Position numbers and translations under genes: made by a program
In this document: piece by piece, positions 29,175 to 39,324 of the stretch
How the letters are laid out: every line of letters starts with the position of its first letter
Numbering within the stretch: the first letter of the stretch is position 1
DNA from: Methylobacterium marchantiae
Lineage (GTDB): Bacteria > Pseudomonadota > Alphaproteobacteria > Rhizobiales > Beijerinckiaceae
Assembly: GCF_022179405.1 (NCBI RefSeq)
Contig: NZ_BPQT01000033.1
Coordinates: 1-64,000, forward strand
DNA length: 64,000 nucleotides
Reading direction: 5' to 3'
Notes under the pieces: model-generated
Databases searched by the model: none
Told to the model about the DNA's origin: nothing
The model's input: only the letters and a program-made list of their open reading frames with translations

Positions 29175-29633
29175 TCAAACCAGCAACCCGGTTTCCTTCT
29201 TGAACGCCGCGCGGATGATGCCGGCGAGGCCGGATTCCGTCACGGCCTCGGCCGCGTCGGACGGGCTGAACCACCGGTCCTCGCGCTCGTCCCGCTCGGG
29301 CCAGTGCTTGAGCTGCTTGCGCACTTCGAGGGGAAACACCTTCACCTGGCACAGCACGAAGTCGCGGCTCTTCAGGCGCTTCTCGTAGAGGTAGAAGCCG
29401 AGCGGCCGCTTGCCGATCTCGCCGAGCAGACCTGCCTCCTCGTAGGCTTCGCGGGCGGCGGCCTCGTAGGGCTTGCGGCCCTTCATCGGCCAGCCTTTCG
29501 GGATCACCCATCGACGGCTCTCGCGCGACGTGATCATGAGGATCTTGAAGCCTCCGTTCGAGAGGCGTCGGAAGGGCAAGGCGCCGACCTGGCGCCGAGG
29601 CTCCGTGTCGCTTTCCGTCAGGTTTGAACTCAT
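29175..29633 (-). CDS. Nudix hydrolase, diphosphoinositol-polyphosphate-hydrolase-like
   Basis: A 152-residue Nudix-fold pyrophosphohydrolase. The Nudix box reads GWPMKGRKPYEAAAREAY then EEAGL: the REUxEExGU half is intact. The upstream Glu of the consensus G-x5-E is Arg here, as in the PKGWPMKGR subfamily resembling eukaryotic DIPP enzymes. The N-terminal strand RRQVGALPFRR and the RWVIPKGWP block support that subgroup. The substrate is unknown; such proteins act on nucleotide or polyphosphate diphosphates. It is a single gene, downstream of the tRNA. Confidence 0.9.
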   Translation of the reverse strand: MSSNLTESDTEPRRQVGALPFRRLSNGGFKILMITSRESRRWVIPKGWPMKGRKPYEAAAREAYEEAGLLGEIGKRPLGFYLYEKRLKSRDFVLCQVKVFPLEVRKQLKHWPERDEREDRWFSPSDAAEAVTESGLAGIIRAAFKKETGLLV

Positions 29634-30036
29634 GGGATCCGAACGCCCGACCGTCGCTCGGGTTCTTCAGGCAATGGCAAACGGCTGGACGCGCGCGACG
29701 GCGGAAGACGATTCCGGTCCGGGGCAGGACGTTCCGATCCCACTGCCGTCGAAGTCTGGGACGTCGTCATCTTGGACATCGAGCGCCCTGTTCTTTCGCG
29801 CGCGGACGGGAAGACGTGGGAGCAGCCCGGCTGCGCTGCAGCATACGAGTCGCAAACAGGCCTTAGCGGAAAACGAAAGCCGCCCTCAAGACGAAATTTA
29901 CCCGGCAAAATAAAAATAGTTCCGCTTTATGCCGATGCGGAGACTAATCCATGTTCTGCAACCGGACCGTGACAGGGTGAGGACAGGCACCGCAGAACAG
30001 GGGCCGTCCTCCCGGTGCCGATGGACGATGCGCGCC
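29634..30036. other. Intergenic stretch with no supported gene
   Basis: About 400 bases between the Nudix gene and the MarR gene. Open frames exist on both strands, but none has a ribosome site or familiar sequence. Composition becomes A-rich near 29880-29930 (around cccggcaaaataaaaatag), suggesting a promoter or terminator zone. No clean hairpin is visible. Confidence 0.5.
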
Positions 30037-30480
30037 TCAGCCCGCGGCGCTGAGATTCTCGATCAGCGCGTTGAGGTCGGCCCGCATGGCCTGAACCTCG
30101 GGCTCGGACATGTTGAGCTGGCACATCACGGATTCCCGCACGAGGCGGGCTTCGGCGCGAAGGTCGCGCCCATGCTGGGTCAGCTGGATCTCGACCTCGC
30201 GCTCGTCGCTCTGCCGCCGGTGGCGGATCAGGAAGCCCGCCGCTTCGAGCCGCTTGAGGACCGGGGTCAGCGTGCCGGAATCGAGGCGCAGGCGGCGCCC
30301 GATATCGGAGACCGTCACGCCGTCCGTCTCCCACAGGACGAGGAGCACGAGATATTGCGGATAGGTCAGTCCCATCCGCTCCAGCATCGGACGATACGAC
30401 CGCGTGATCCGATGAGCGGCGGCATAGAGGGCGTAGCAGAGCTGATTGTCGAGCAGCAGCGGGTCCGTGACGGAGCTCAT
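30037..30480 (-). CDS. ohrR: MarR-family regulator, OhrR-like organic hydroperoxide sensor
   Basis: A 147-residue MarR-type regulator. The N-terminus [26 protein letters not shown] holds the OhrR-type sensing cysteine (Cys15) in the LCxALY context; the winged helix is [42 protein letters not shown]. OhrR represses the peroxiredoxin gene ohr until the cysteine is oxidised by organic peroxides. No ohr gene adjoins, which is unusual because the two are normally neighbours. Start choice is uncertain: upstream in-frame ATGs at 30504 and 30522 would add 8 or 14 residues. Confidence 0.85.
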   Translation of the reverse strand: MSSVTDPLLLDNQLCYALYAAAHRITRSYRPMLERMGLTYPQYLVLLVLWETDGVTVSDIGRRLRLDSGTLTPVLKRLEAAGFLIRHRRQSDEREVEIQLTQHGRDLRAEARLVRESVMCQLNMSEPEVQAMRADLNALIENLSAAG

Positions 30481-32143
<1,663 letters not shown>

Positions 32144-32191
32144 GCCTTCGCGGGACAGCGCTCGCCGGAACAACCGGGCCGGAACGCCGCC

Positions 32192-33112
32192 TCAGCGCAG
32201 GAGATACCCCTCCGGCGCCAGGGGCGGCGGCACCGGCTCGCCGAGGGCGTCGAGGACGACCCCTTCCACCACGCGAAGCAGCGCGTCGAGGGGGAGATCG
32301 TTGGGCTCCAGACCGAACGGGTCCTCAAGCTCGTCCCCGAGGGCGTCGAGGCCGAAGAAGGTGTAGGCGACCAGGGCCGCCACGAACGGCGTGACCCAGC
32401 CCAGCGTTCCCGCCAGCCCGAAGGGCAGGAGCAGGCAGTAGATCCAGGCCGTCCGGTACAGGAGCAGGGTATAGGCGAAGGGCAGCGGCGTTCCCTGGAT
32501 GCGCTCGCACACGATCTGGACCTGACCCAGGGCGGCGATCTTCTGCTCAAGCAGGCCGAACTGGATGTCGGTCAGCTGGCCCGCCCGCTGCGTGTGGCCG
32601 AGATCGGCCGTCAGCTGCACGAGCACGGCGTCGGCCGGGCTGGCGCGGTCGCGAAGCCGCGCGGCCTCCGCCTCGGGCATCCACGGTGCCGCGGCGGCGA
32701 TCTCGTCCTCGCGGCGCATCTGCGCGTGCAAGGCTGTGGCGAAGGCCATGACGCGTCTCAGCGCGAGCCTCCGGAATACGTCGTGCTGCTCTCCGGGAAG
32801 GAGTGCGACCAGGAGCCGGGCGAAGGCCCTCGCTTCGAGGATCAGCGTTCCCCAGGCTTTGCGCGCCTCCCACCAGCGATCGTAGCAGGCGCCGTTGCGA
32901 AAGCTCAGGAAGATGGAGAGCGCCAGCCCGACCAGGGTGAACGGCCCGATGCCGGCACTCATCGGAAACGGATCGGGCCAGGCCCGCTCCACCGCCACCA
33001 CCACGATCGCCGCGAGCGTGATGAACCCCACCTTCAGCGCCACCCGCGGCAGGATCGACCCCTGCAGAGTGAACAGGATCGCCATCAGGTTGGGCCGGGA
33101 GCGGACGATCAT
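32192..33112 (-). CDS. Bestrophin-family anion channel (UPF0187)
   Basis: A 306-residue membrane protein of the bestrophin family, pentameric chloride-type channels in bacteria and eukaryotes. Hallmarks: LALSIFLSFRNGACYDRWWEARKAWGTL (the RxxxxYxRWWEAR motif), a long helical cytoplasmic segment, and the C-terminal TFFGLDALGDELEDPFGLEPNDLPLDAL with the conserved acidic-Pro DPFG element. It is a single gene, convergent with the asparaginase gene. Confidence 0.92.
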   Translation of the reverse strand: MIVRSRPNLMAILFTLQGSILPRVALKVGFITLAAIVVVAVERAWPDPFPMSAGIGPFTLVGLALSIFLSFRNGACYDRWWEARKAWGTLILEARAFARLLVALLPGEQHDVFRRLALRRVMAFATALHAQMRREDEIAAAAPWMPEAEAARLRDRASPADAVLVQLTADLGHTQRAGQLTDIQFGLLEQKIAALGQVQIVCERIQGTPLPFAYTLLLYRTAWIYCLLLPFGLAGTLGWVTPFVAALVAYTFFGLDALGDELEDPFGLEPNDLPLDALLRVVEGVVLDALGEPVPPPLAPEGYLLR

Positions 33113-33591
33113 GGAGGATTTGCGGTTCCGGGGAGGGATCGGCGGTCCGTGAAAGGACCGGCCGGCGAGCCTGCGTCACGGAACGCCCGGATGGCAAGGT
33201 CGTCGATGGGTGGGCGTAGGCGCGGGAGCGTCACGACCGAGATGCGTGGTCGGCGGAGGATCGGAACGGTGCCTTCGTCCTGGAAATTATGAATACTTTC
33301 GACCTTCCCGCACCGCAAAAGTGTTCATGGGTACCGATGATGGGGGACTGAACTGGCTATGCTCCTGGACGAAGCCGTGACGGCGGGATTTCGCGGTGCG
33401 GGACTTCGGGAATGTGGTGCGGTGCAACAAAACATTTCCATAGCAACTGGTACTAGACCCAACCCTTGCGGAATCTGGACCGTATCTTTACGCTGCGTGC
33501 GCCAAACAAGACTTCTTCATCCCGGCTTTATGCAAGATATCACTTGCGGCGAGGGCCGGATGGGGGAGGTGCTCCGAGGATAGACCGGTCG
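33113..33591. other. Long leader or intergenic region upstream of the CoA transferase
   Basis: About 480 bases between the divergent bestrophin and CoA-transferase genes. The last 250 bases are AT-richer than the surroundings (caaaacatttccatagcaac region) and likely include the CoA-transferase promoter. I see no gene, strong terminator or recognisable riboswitch. Confidence 0.45.
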
Positions 33592-35568
33592 ATGAAGAAA
33601 AATAAGGTGATCACGGCCGAGGAGGCGATCGCCCTCATCCGGCATGACGACGTCGTCACCACGACAGGGTTCGTGCAGAGCTGCATCCCCGAGGCGCTGC
33701 ACGCGGCCCTCGAGAAGCGGTTCGTCGATACCGGCGCGCCGCGCGGCCTCACCCTCATCATGACCGCCGGCGCCGGCGACAGCAAAGGTCTCGGCACCGG
33801 GCGCCTCCATCACGAGGGCCTGCTGAAGCGCGTCATCGCCGCCAATTTCGGACGCATGCCGAAGGTGGCCAAGGCGGCCCAGGACAACAAGATCGTCGGC
33901 TACAACCTGCCCCAGGGCGTGATCTCGCAGCTCTACCGCGCCTGCGCCGCCGGACAGCCCGGCCTGTTCTCCAAGGTCGGCCTGCACACCTATGTCGATC
34001 CGCGCCATGGCGGCGCCCGCGTGAACGAGGTGACGACGGACGAGATCGTCAAGCTCGTGGAGGTCGATGGCGAGGAGTGGCTGTTCTACACCGCCACCAA
34101 GATCGACGTGGCCTTCATCCGCGGCACCTCGGCCGATCCCGCGGGCAACATCTCCTTCGAGAAGGAGGCGCTGACCCTCGATTGCCTCGCCCAGGCCATG
34201 GCCGCGCGCAACAACGGCGGCATCGTCATCGCGCAGGTGGAGCGCATCGTCGATGACGGGTTCCTGCTACCCAAGGACGTGCGGGTGCCGGGCATCCTTG
34301 TCGATTGCGTGGTGCTGGCCGAGCCCGAGATGCACCGCATGAATTACGGCGTGCAGCACGATGCGGCCCTCGCCGGACAGATCCGCGTGCCGGTGAGCGG
34401 CATGAAGAAGATGAAGCTCGACGCCCGCAAGATCATCGCCCGGCGCGCGGCCTTCGAATTGCCGCCCAACGGCGTGGTCAATCTCGGCGTCGGCGCGCCG
34501 GAAGGCATCTCGGCGGTGGCCAACGAGGAGAAGGTGACCCCCTACATCACCCTCACCACGGAAGCGGGCGCGGTGGGCGGCGTCCTCGCCTCCGGGTCGA
34601 GCTTCGGCGCGGCGACGAACGCCGATTGCGTCATCGACCAGAACCAGATGTTCGACTTCTACGACGGCGGCGGCCTCGACATGACCTGCCTCGGCATGGC
34701 CGAGTGCGACCAGCACGGCAACGTCAACACCAGCGCCTTCGGCGGCAAGCTCAACGGCTGCGGCGGCTTCATCAACATCAGCCAGAACGCGCGCAGCGTC
34801 GTCTTCGCCGGCACCTTCACGGTGGGCGGGCTCGAGACGACCATTGAGGACGGCAAGCTGAAGATCGTGCAGGAAGGCCGCTCGCAGAAGTTCCTGCCCC
34901 AGGTGGAGCAGATCACCTTCAGCGGCCCCTATGCGCAGAAGCGCTCGCAGCCGGTGATCTACGTCACCGAGCGCTGCGTCTTCCAGCTCACCGACGAGGG
35001 GCTCGAACTTATCGAGGTCGCGCCCGGCATCGAGATCGAGCGGGACATCCTGCCCCATATGGGCTTCACGCCGATCATCAAGCACCCGGCGCAAATGGAT
35101 CCGCGCCTGTTCCGCGACGAGCCGATGGAGCTCCTCTCGGACCTCCTCAACCTCAACCTGCCGGAGCGGGTCAGCTACGACGCCGAGCGCAACATCCTGT
35201 TCCTCAACCTCGAAGGCTGGCACGCCCGCATCAAGAGCGACATCGACGACCTGCGCAAGGTCCTGGTCGATTCCTGCAAGAAGGCCGGCAAGCGGGTCAA
35301 CTCGGTGGTCAACCATGACGGGTTCCGCATCAACGAAAACCTGTACGACGACTACGCGAGCATGATCCAATACCTGTCGGCGAACTACTACCTGACGACC
35401 ACGCGCTACGCGACGAGCGCCTTCCTGCGCCTCAAGATGGAGGAGGCCCTGAACAATCGCGGCCTCGCCCCGCACGTCTTCGAGCGCAAGGAGGACGCCC
35501 ACGCCTTCCTCGACGGCATGGACCGCAAGGTGCGCCGGGCGTCCACCGCCATCGACGCGGCGGCCTGA
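33592..35568 (+). CDS. Acyl-CoA:acetate/3-ketoacid CoA transferase, C-terminally extended
   Basis: A 658-residue family I CoA transferase containing both alpha-like (about 1-275) and beta-like (about 280-510) halves in one chain. The catalytic Glu324 lies in ITLTTEAGAVGGVLASGSSF; the oxyanion G-rich turn ASGSSFG is nearby. Relatives such as YdiF or propionate CoA-transferase are about 520-530 residues, so the last 130 residues (from about HPAQMDPRLFRDEP) form an extra domain of unknown role. The reaction is transfer of CoA between short-chain acids. The start at 33592 has AGGA upstream; a longer frame to 33466 lacks homology. It is a single gene. Confidence 0.87.
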   Translation: MKKNKVITAEEAIALIRHDDVVTTTGFVQSCIPEALHAALEKRFVDTGAPRGLTLIMTAGAGDSKGLGTGRLHHEGLLKRVIAANFGRMPKVAKAAQDNKIVGYNLPQGVISQLYRACAAGQPGLFSKVGLHTYVDPRHGGARVNEVTTDEIVKLVEVDGEEWLFYTATKIDVAFIRGTSADPAGNISFEKEALTLDCLAQAMAARNNGGIVIAQVERIVDDGFLLPKDVRVPGILVDCVVLAEPEMHRMNYGVQHDAALAGQIRVPVSGMKKMKLDARKIIARRAAFELPPNGVVNLGVGAPEGISAVANEEKVTPYITLTTEAGAVGGVLASGSSFGAATNADCVIDQNQMFDFYDGGGLDMTCLGMAECDQHGNVNTSAFGGKLNGCGGFINISQNARSVVFAGTFTVGGLETTIEDGKLKIVQEGRSQKFLPQVEQITFSGPYAQKRSQPVIYVTERCVFQLTDEGLELIEVAPGIEIERDILPHMGFTPIIKHPAQMDPRLFRDEPMELLSDLLNLNLPERVSYDAERNILFLNLEGWHARIKSDIDDLRKVLVDSCKKAGKRVNSVVNHDGFRINENLYDDYASMIQYLSANYYLTTTRYATSAFLRLKMEEALNNRGLAPHVFERKEDAHAFLDGMDRKVRRASTAIDAAA

Positions 35569-35576
35569 TGAACTCT

Positions 35577-35600
35577 GCCTCCCGGTCCGCGCCGGGAGGC
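35577..35600 (+). terminator. Hairpin after the CoA-transferase gene
   Basis: A perfect 9-bp stem (GCCTCCCGG / CCGGGAGGC) with a 6-base loop lies 9 bases after the stop codon. There is no T-run, so it may be a weak or RNA-stabilising hairpin rather than a full intrinsic terminator. Confidence 0.45.
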
Positions 35601-35755
35601 GATACGTGAATCGATCAGCGGCTCGTCGGGTGCGCGAACTGGCCTCGCTCGAAGGGCAAATGAAAGTAGAGCTTTCTCGGAAATCGGTGTAAAATCAAGT
35701 TATCCGACGAGGCGGAACTAGGCAAAAAACCTCACCCGCCTCGAATTAAAAAATT

Positions 35756-36511
35756 CTATGTTTGATAAATATCTATTTTCCAAAAATCGAGCACATTTTT
35801 AACTTGATCTCGTGGATAGTCGACAAGTCTCAAATCATCGATATCTCGTCGCCACTTCGCTTTTCGTACTAAAATTTCGCGCCTTATTTTGTCGGTATAA
35901 GGCGCTGTGCCGAGCGGTATTAGCTTTAGATCGAGGGCACTCGGCCATCCTCTTGGATAGCCAACTGGAATGATGCCTGATCTAATCTCCTCGGCCTCCG
36001 CTTTAACGGATGGGTGTTCGCAAGCCCAACCATAAAGATTGTACGAACAGATTCGGAGCATCTTCTTCACCTCCGGCAATGCGTCAGTGAACCCTTTGAG
36101 GGGAGTGGGCAACCAGACCATATTACCAATGCAGGAAAAATACCGTGGATCCTGGACAATACTACTCTGTGCTGCAAATGCGGGATCGTCGTAGCCCCAT
36201 ATGTGACATACCGTCCAATTTCGGGGCTTGGGTGAGGATACACCGAGCGCTGAAACCAGCGCCTTTAGTGCCGCCACGTTCCCTTCGAATTTATTGCTTG
36301 TTTCCTTAGTTGCGCGACGGGTATTTGTATATTGTCGCGTCCAAGTCGCGTCGTAGAGCGGTTGACCGCGCGCGGTGTAGGGACACCAAACCGGTAAAGC
36401 CTTGAACGTTTCCGGATGTACCCATCTGGCTGTTCTCTCGATCAACTCTACAATTGCTGGAATATCCGCACGAATCGCCTCATTGCCGTCGGGAACGATG
36501 AAGGAGGTCAC
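35756..36511 (-). CDS. AT-rich orphan ORF, possible HNH-like nuclease
   Basis: A 251-residue protein in a stretch clearly poorer in GC than everything around it. It is soluble, with no signal or membrane segment. The middle block WTVCHIWGYDDPAF (about 98-111), then YFSCIGNMVWLPTPLKGFTDALPEVKKMLR (about 125-154), has the His ... Asn-x-x-x-LP layout of divergent HNH endonucleases, with an R/K-rich C-terminus. The second zinc or metal His of classical HNH enzymes is not evident, so function is uncertain. There is no methylase or specificity gene beside it. Composition and isolation suggest recent acquisition. Confidence 0.55.
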   Translation of the reverse strand: MTSFIVPDGNEAIRADIPAIVELIERTARWVHPETFKALPVWCPYTARGQPLYDATWTRQYTNTRRATKETSNKFEGNVAALKALVSALGVSSPKPRNWTVCHIWGYDDPAFAAQSSIVQDPRYFSCIGNMVWLPTPLKGFTDALPEVKKMLRICSYNLYGWACEHPSVKAEAEEIRSGIIPVGYPRGWPSALDLKLIPLGTAPYTDKIRREILVRKAKWRRDIDDLRLVDYPRDQVKNVLDFWKIDIYQT

Positions 36512-36548
36512 AAAATATTCCTGACTTCAGATGTAGAAGCTTATCGTC

Positions 36549-37865
36549 CTAAATCTCCGGCGACGGCACGCCGATGCCGACATAGCGGAAGCCGTGGCGG
36601 GCCACGTCCTCGCCCCGGTAGACGTTGCGCAGGTCGACCACCACCCGTGCCGCCATGCTCCTTGCGAGGAGCGCCCAGTCGAGGGCGCGGAAGGCGTTCC
36701 ATTCGGTCACGATGACGAGGGCATCGGCCCCTTCGGCGCAGGAATAGGGGTCGTCGGCATAGGCGATGTCGGGCATCAAGTGCCTCGCGCCCTCCATGCC
36801 TTCCGGGTCGTGGGCGCGGATGCGGGCACCGGCATCCTGCAGGCCGGCGACGATGGAGAGCGACGGCGCGTCGCGCATGTCGTCCGTGTTCGGCTTGAAG
36901 GTGAGGCCGAGGAGCGCGATGGTCTTGCCCCGCACCGAGCCGCCGCAGGCGGTGACGATCTTGCGCGCCATGGCCCGCTTGCGCTGGTCGTTGACGGCGA
37001 CCACCGCCTCCACCAGCCGGATCGGAGTGCCGCAATCCTGCGCCGTCTTCACCAGCGCCAGGGTGTCCTTGGGGAAGCACGAGCCGCCATAGCCCGGCCC
37101 CGCATGCAGGAACTTCGAGCCGATGCGGTTGTCGAGGCCGATGCCGCGGGCGACCTCCTGGACATTGGCGCCGACCTGCTCGCAGAGGTCGGCGATCTCG
37201 TTGATGAAGGTGATCTTGGTGGCGAGGAAGGCGTTGGCGGCGTATTTCGTCAGCTCCGCCGTGCGCCGCCCGGTGACGAGGATCGGCGCCTGGTTGAGGT
37301 AGAGCGGGCGGTAGACCTCCTTCATCACATTCGCCGCGCGGTCGTCGTCCGCCCCGATGACGATGCGGTCGGGCCGCTTGAAATCGCCGATGGCCGCGCC
37401 TTCGCGCAGGAATTCCGGGTTGGAGACCACGGCGAAATCGGCATCGGGCCGCGCCTCGCGGATGATGCGCTCGACCTCGTCGCCGGTCCCCACCGGAACC
37501 GTCGATTTCGTCACCACCACGGTGTAGCCGGTAAGGGCCGCCGCGATGTCGCGGGCCGCCGCATAGACGTAGGAGAGATCCGCAAATCCGTCGCCGCGCC
37601 GCGACGGCGTGCCCACCGCGATGAACACCGTGTCGGCCGCGGCCACCGCGCTCGTCAGGTCGGTGGCGAAGGTCAGGCGGTTCTGGCGGACGTTGTCGGC
37701 CACCAGCGTGTTGAGCCCCGGCTCGAAGATCGGGATGCGGCCCTGCTCCAGGGCCTCGATCTTGGCCGGATCGTTGTCGACGCAGCACACGGTGTGGCCG
37801 AAATCGGCGAAGCACGCACCGGAGACCAGGCCGACATACCCCGCGCCGATCATCGCGATCTTCAT
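36549..37865 (-). CDS. ugd: UDP-glucose 6-dehydrogenase
   Basis: Oxidises UDP-glucose to UDP-glucuronate with two NAD+, supplying uronic acids for exopolysaccharide, capsule or lipid A modification. The 438-residue protein begins with the Rossmann motif MKIAMIGAGYVGLVSG and has FIAVGTPSRRGDGFADLSYV, VVTKSTVPVGTGDEV, the catalytic cysteine in HAGPGYGGSCFPKDTLAL (near residue 262) and a C-terminal UDP-binding domain (LLGLTFKPNTDDMRDAPSL). There are no polysaccharide genes adjacent. The downstream AT-rich islet follows directly after its 3' end. Confidence 0.96.
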   Translation of the reverse strand: MKIAMIGAGYVGLVSGACFADFGHTVCCVDNDPAKIEALEQGRIPIFEPGLNTLVADNVRQNRLTFATDLTSAVAAADTVFIAVGTPSRRGDGFADLSYVYAAARDIAAALTGYTVVVTKSTVPVGTGDEVERIIREARPDADFAVVSNPEFLREGAAIGDFKRPDRIVIGADDDRAANVMKEVYRPLYLNQAPILVTGRRTAELTKYAANAFLATKITFINEIADLCEQVGANVQEVARGIGLDNRIGSKFLHAGPGYGGSCFPKDTLALVKTAQDCGTPIRLVEAVVAVNDQRKRAMARKIVTACGGSVRGKTIALLGLTFKPNTDDMRDAPSLSIVAGLQDAGARIRAHDPEGMEGARHLMPDIAYADDPYSCAEGADALVIVTEWNAFRALDWALLARSMAARVVVDLRNVYRGEDVARHGFRYVGIGVPSPEI

Positions 37866-37906
37866 CTGGCTCTCTCCTCGGCCGTCTCGACGTCCGTGAT
37901 GACTAA

Positions 37907-37950
37907 GCAGGTTTCGCAGAAGTGGTCACCGATTCTGCGACAAAACCTGC
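37907..37950. repeat. Alphaproteobacterial palindromic intergenic element
   Basis: A 44-base inverted repeat: GCAGGTTTCGCAGAA ... and the return TTCTGCGACAAAACCTGC, with GTGGTCACCGA in the centre. The arrangement matches the widespread short palindrome of Rhizobiales intergenic regions (GCAnGTTTCGC ... GGGAACCG ... GCGAnAAnCnTGC). A partial extra copy of the end (GAACCTGCTTGG) follows about 50 bases on. Confidence 0.6.
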
Positions 37951-38035
37951 GACACACCAAGGACCTAAGCAGGGTGAAGCGTCGGCGTGCCAACGCGAAC
38001 CTGCTTGGACCCATCAAAACTTGCTCTATACTGAG

Positions 38036-38133
38036 CCGGCACAATGGTGGCCCGACAGGGCCCGACATCGACGGTGCCGGTTTCGCCCGTCGTTACCGGG
38101 CGGATCGATCGACCGGGGCTGTATATCAGCCCC
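38036..38133 (+). promoter_or_regulatory. Structured leader upstream of the FecBCD-type operon
   Basis: Successive hairpins can be drawn in the 100 bases before the binding-protein gene. There is an outer stem CCGGCAC/GTGCCGG enclosing GGCCC/GGGCC, then GCCCG/CGGGC around TCGTTAC, then GGGGCTG/CAGCCCC with a 5-base loop. No known riboswitch core (for example the cobalamin-box GCCACTG) was found. It may be a regulatory 5' leader or simply GC-rich folding. Confidence 0.3.
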
Positions 38134-38226
38134 TTCCGGATGACAAACGCCGGACCTCCTCCAGGGAAGGCGTGTGGCGCGTGCGTCGCGGCGCGCGGCG
38201 CGCATCGCCATGATACGGTTCGCGCC

Positions 38227-39324
38227 ATGATCGATCGCTGCATCCCGCCGGCCACAGGCCCGCGAAACCCGTCACGTCGAACGGCCCCCGGCATCGTCGC
38301 GGCGATCGTGGCTCTCACAGGTCTCGTCCTCGCCGGCGGGGCGGCGATCGCACGCCCCTTCGTCGATTCCGCCGGCCGCACGGTGGAGGTGCCGGACCGC
38401 GCGAGCCGGGTCCTCGCCGCCGGCCCGCCAGCCTCCGTCCTGCTCTACACCCTGGCGCCGACCGCCATGATCGGATGGGTCCGCGCGCCCTCGCCGGACG
38501 AAGCCGCCTTCCTGACACCGGAGACACGCGGTCTCCCCGCCTATGGCCGGCTGACGGGCAAGGGTAATACCGCCAATGTCGAGGCGGTGCTCACCCTGAA
38601 GCCGGACCTCATCGTCGATGTCGGCAGCACCGCGCCGACCTACGTCTCCCTGGCCGACCGGATCCAGGCGCAGACCGGCATTCCCTATATTCTCCTCGAC
38701 GGCAGCATCGGCCGGATGGCCGAGACCTATGCCAAGCTCGGCGAATTGGTCGGGGCGCCCGAGCGGGCGAAGGACCTGGCGTCCCATACCGAGGCGATGA
38801 TCGCGCTGGTGAAGAGCCGGATCGCGTCGGTCCCCGCCGACAAGCGGCCGCGCGTCTACTACGCCCGCGGTCCGCGCGGGCTGGAGACGGGAGTCGCCGG
38901 CTCGATCAACACCGAGATCCTCGAACTGGCCGGCGCCCGCAACGTCGCGGAGGGTGGGGGCGCCACCGGTCTCACCACCGTGTCGCCGGAACAGGTCCTG
39001 GCCTGGAACCCCGACGCCATCGTCACCCTCGATCCCGCCTTCCGGCAGTCCGTTTTCACCGATCCAGTGTGGAGCACGCTCCGCGCCGTCCGCACCGGCC
39101 GCGTCTACCAGACACCCCGCCTGCCCTTCGGCTGGTTCGATTCGCCGCCCGGCATCAACCGCCTGATCGGCCTGCGCTGGCTCGCGGGCCTGCTCCATCC
39201 CGACCTGTTCCCGGAACCGATCGACGCGATCGCGCAGAAATTCTACGAGCGCTTCTATCATGTGGATCTCGACGCGGAGCAGCGCGAAACCCTGCTGAAG
39301 GATGCCGGGGCGCCAAGGCCGTGA
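38227..39324 (+). CDS. Periplasmic binding protein of a FecCD-type ABC importer
   Basis: A 365-residue type III substrate-binding protein (BtuF/FepB fold, PF01497-like). A signal peptide ends near GGAAIARPF. The mature protein opens with VDSAGRTVEVPDRASRVLAAGPPASVLLYTL, followed by NVEAVLTLKPDLIVDVG, GIPYILLDGSIGRMAETYAKLGELVG and AWNPDAIVTLD, a regular family pattern. The C-terminal FGWFDSPPGINRLIGLRWLAGLL marks a common subgroup. The ligand may be a ferric siderophore, haem, cobalamin or another metal complex; sequence alone does not decide. The stop overlaps the GTG start of the permease. Confidence 0.85.
   Translation: MIDRCIPPATGPRNPSRRTAPGIVAAIVALTGLVLAGGAAIARPFVDSAGRTVEVPDRASRVLAAGPPASVLLYTLAPTAMIGWVRAPSPDEAAFLTPETRGLPAYGRLTGKGNTANVEAVLTLKPDLIVDVGSTAPTYVSLADRIQAQTGIPYILLDGSIGRMAETYAKLGELVGAPERAKDLASHTEAMIALVKSRIASVPADKRPRVYYARGPRGLETGVAGSINTEILELAGARNVAEGGGATGLTTVSPEQVLAWNPDAIVTLDPAFRQSVFTDPVWSTLRAVRTGRVYQTPRLPFGWFDSPPGINRLIGLRWLAGLLHPDLFPEPIDAIAQKFYERFYHVDLDAEQRETLLKDAGAPRP

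Noticed and set aside
29630-29908. 92-codon minus-strand frame upstream of the Nudix gene
   Set aside because: No ribosome site, Arg/Pro/Ser-rich composition and no recognisable family.
33466-33591. N-terminal extension of the CoA transferase
   Set aside because: Forty-two extra residues without family similarity; the internal ATG has a better ribosome site and aligns with family starts.
37866-38226. Cobalamin riboswitch upstream of the FecBCD-type operon
   Set aside because: I looked for the conserved B12-box and core (GCCACTG) and did not find it; only generic hairpins are present.
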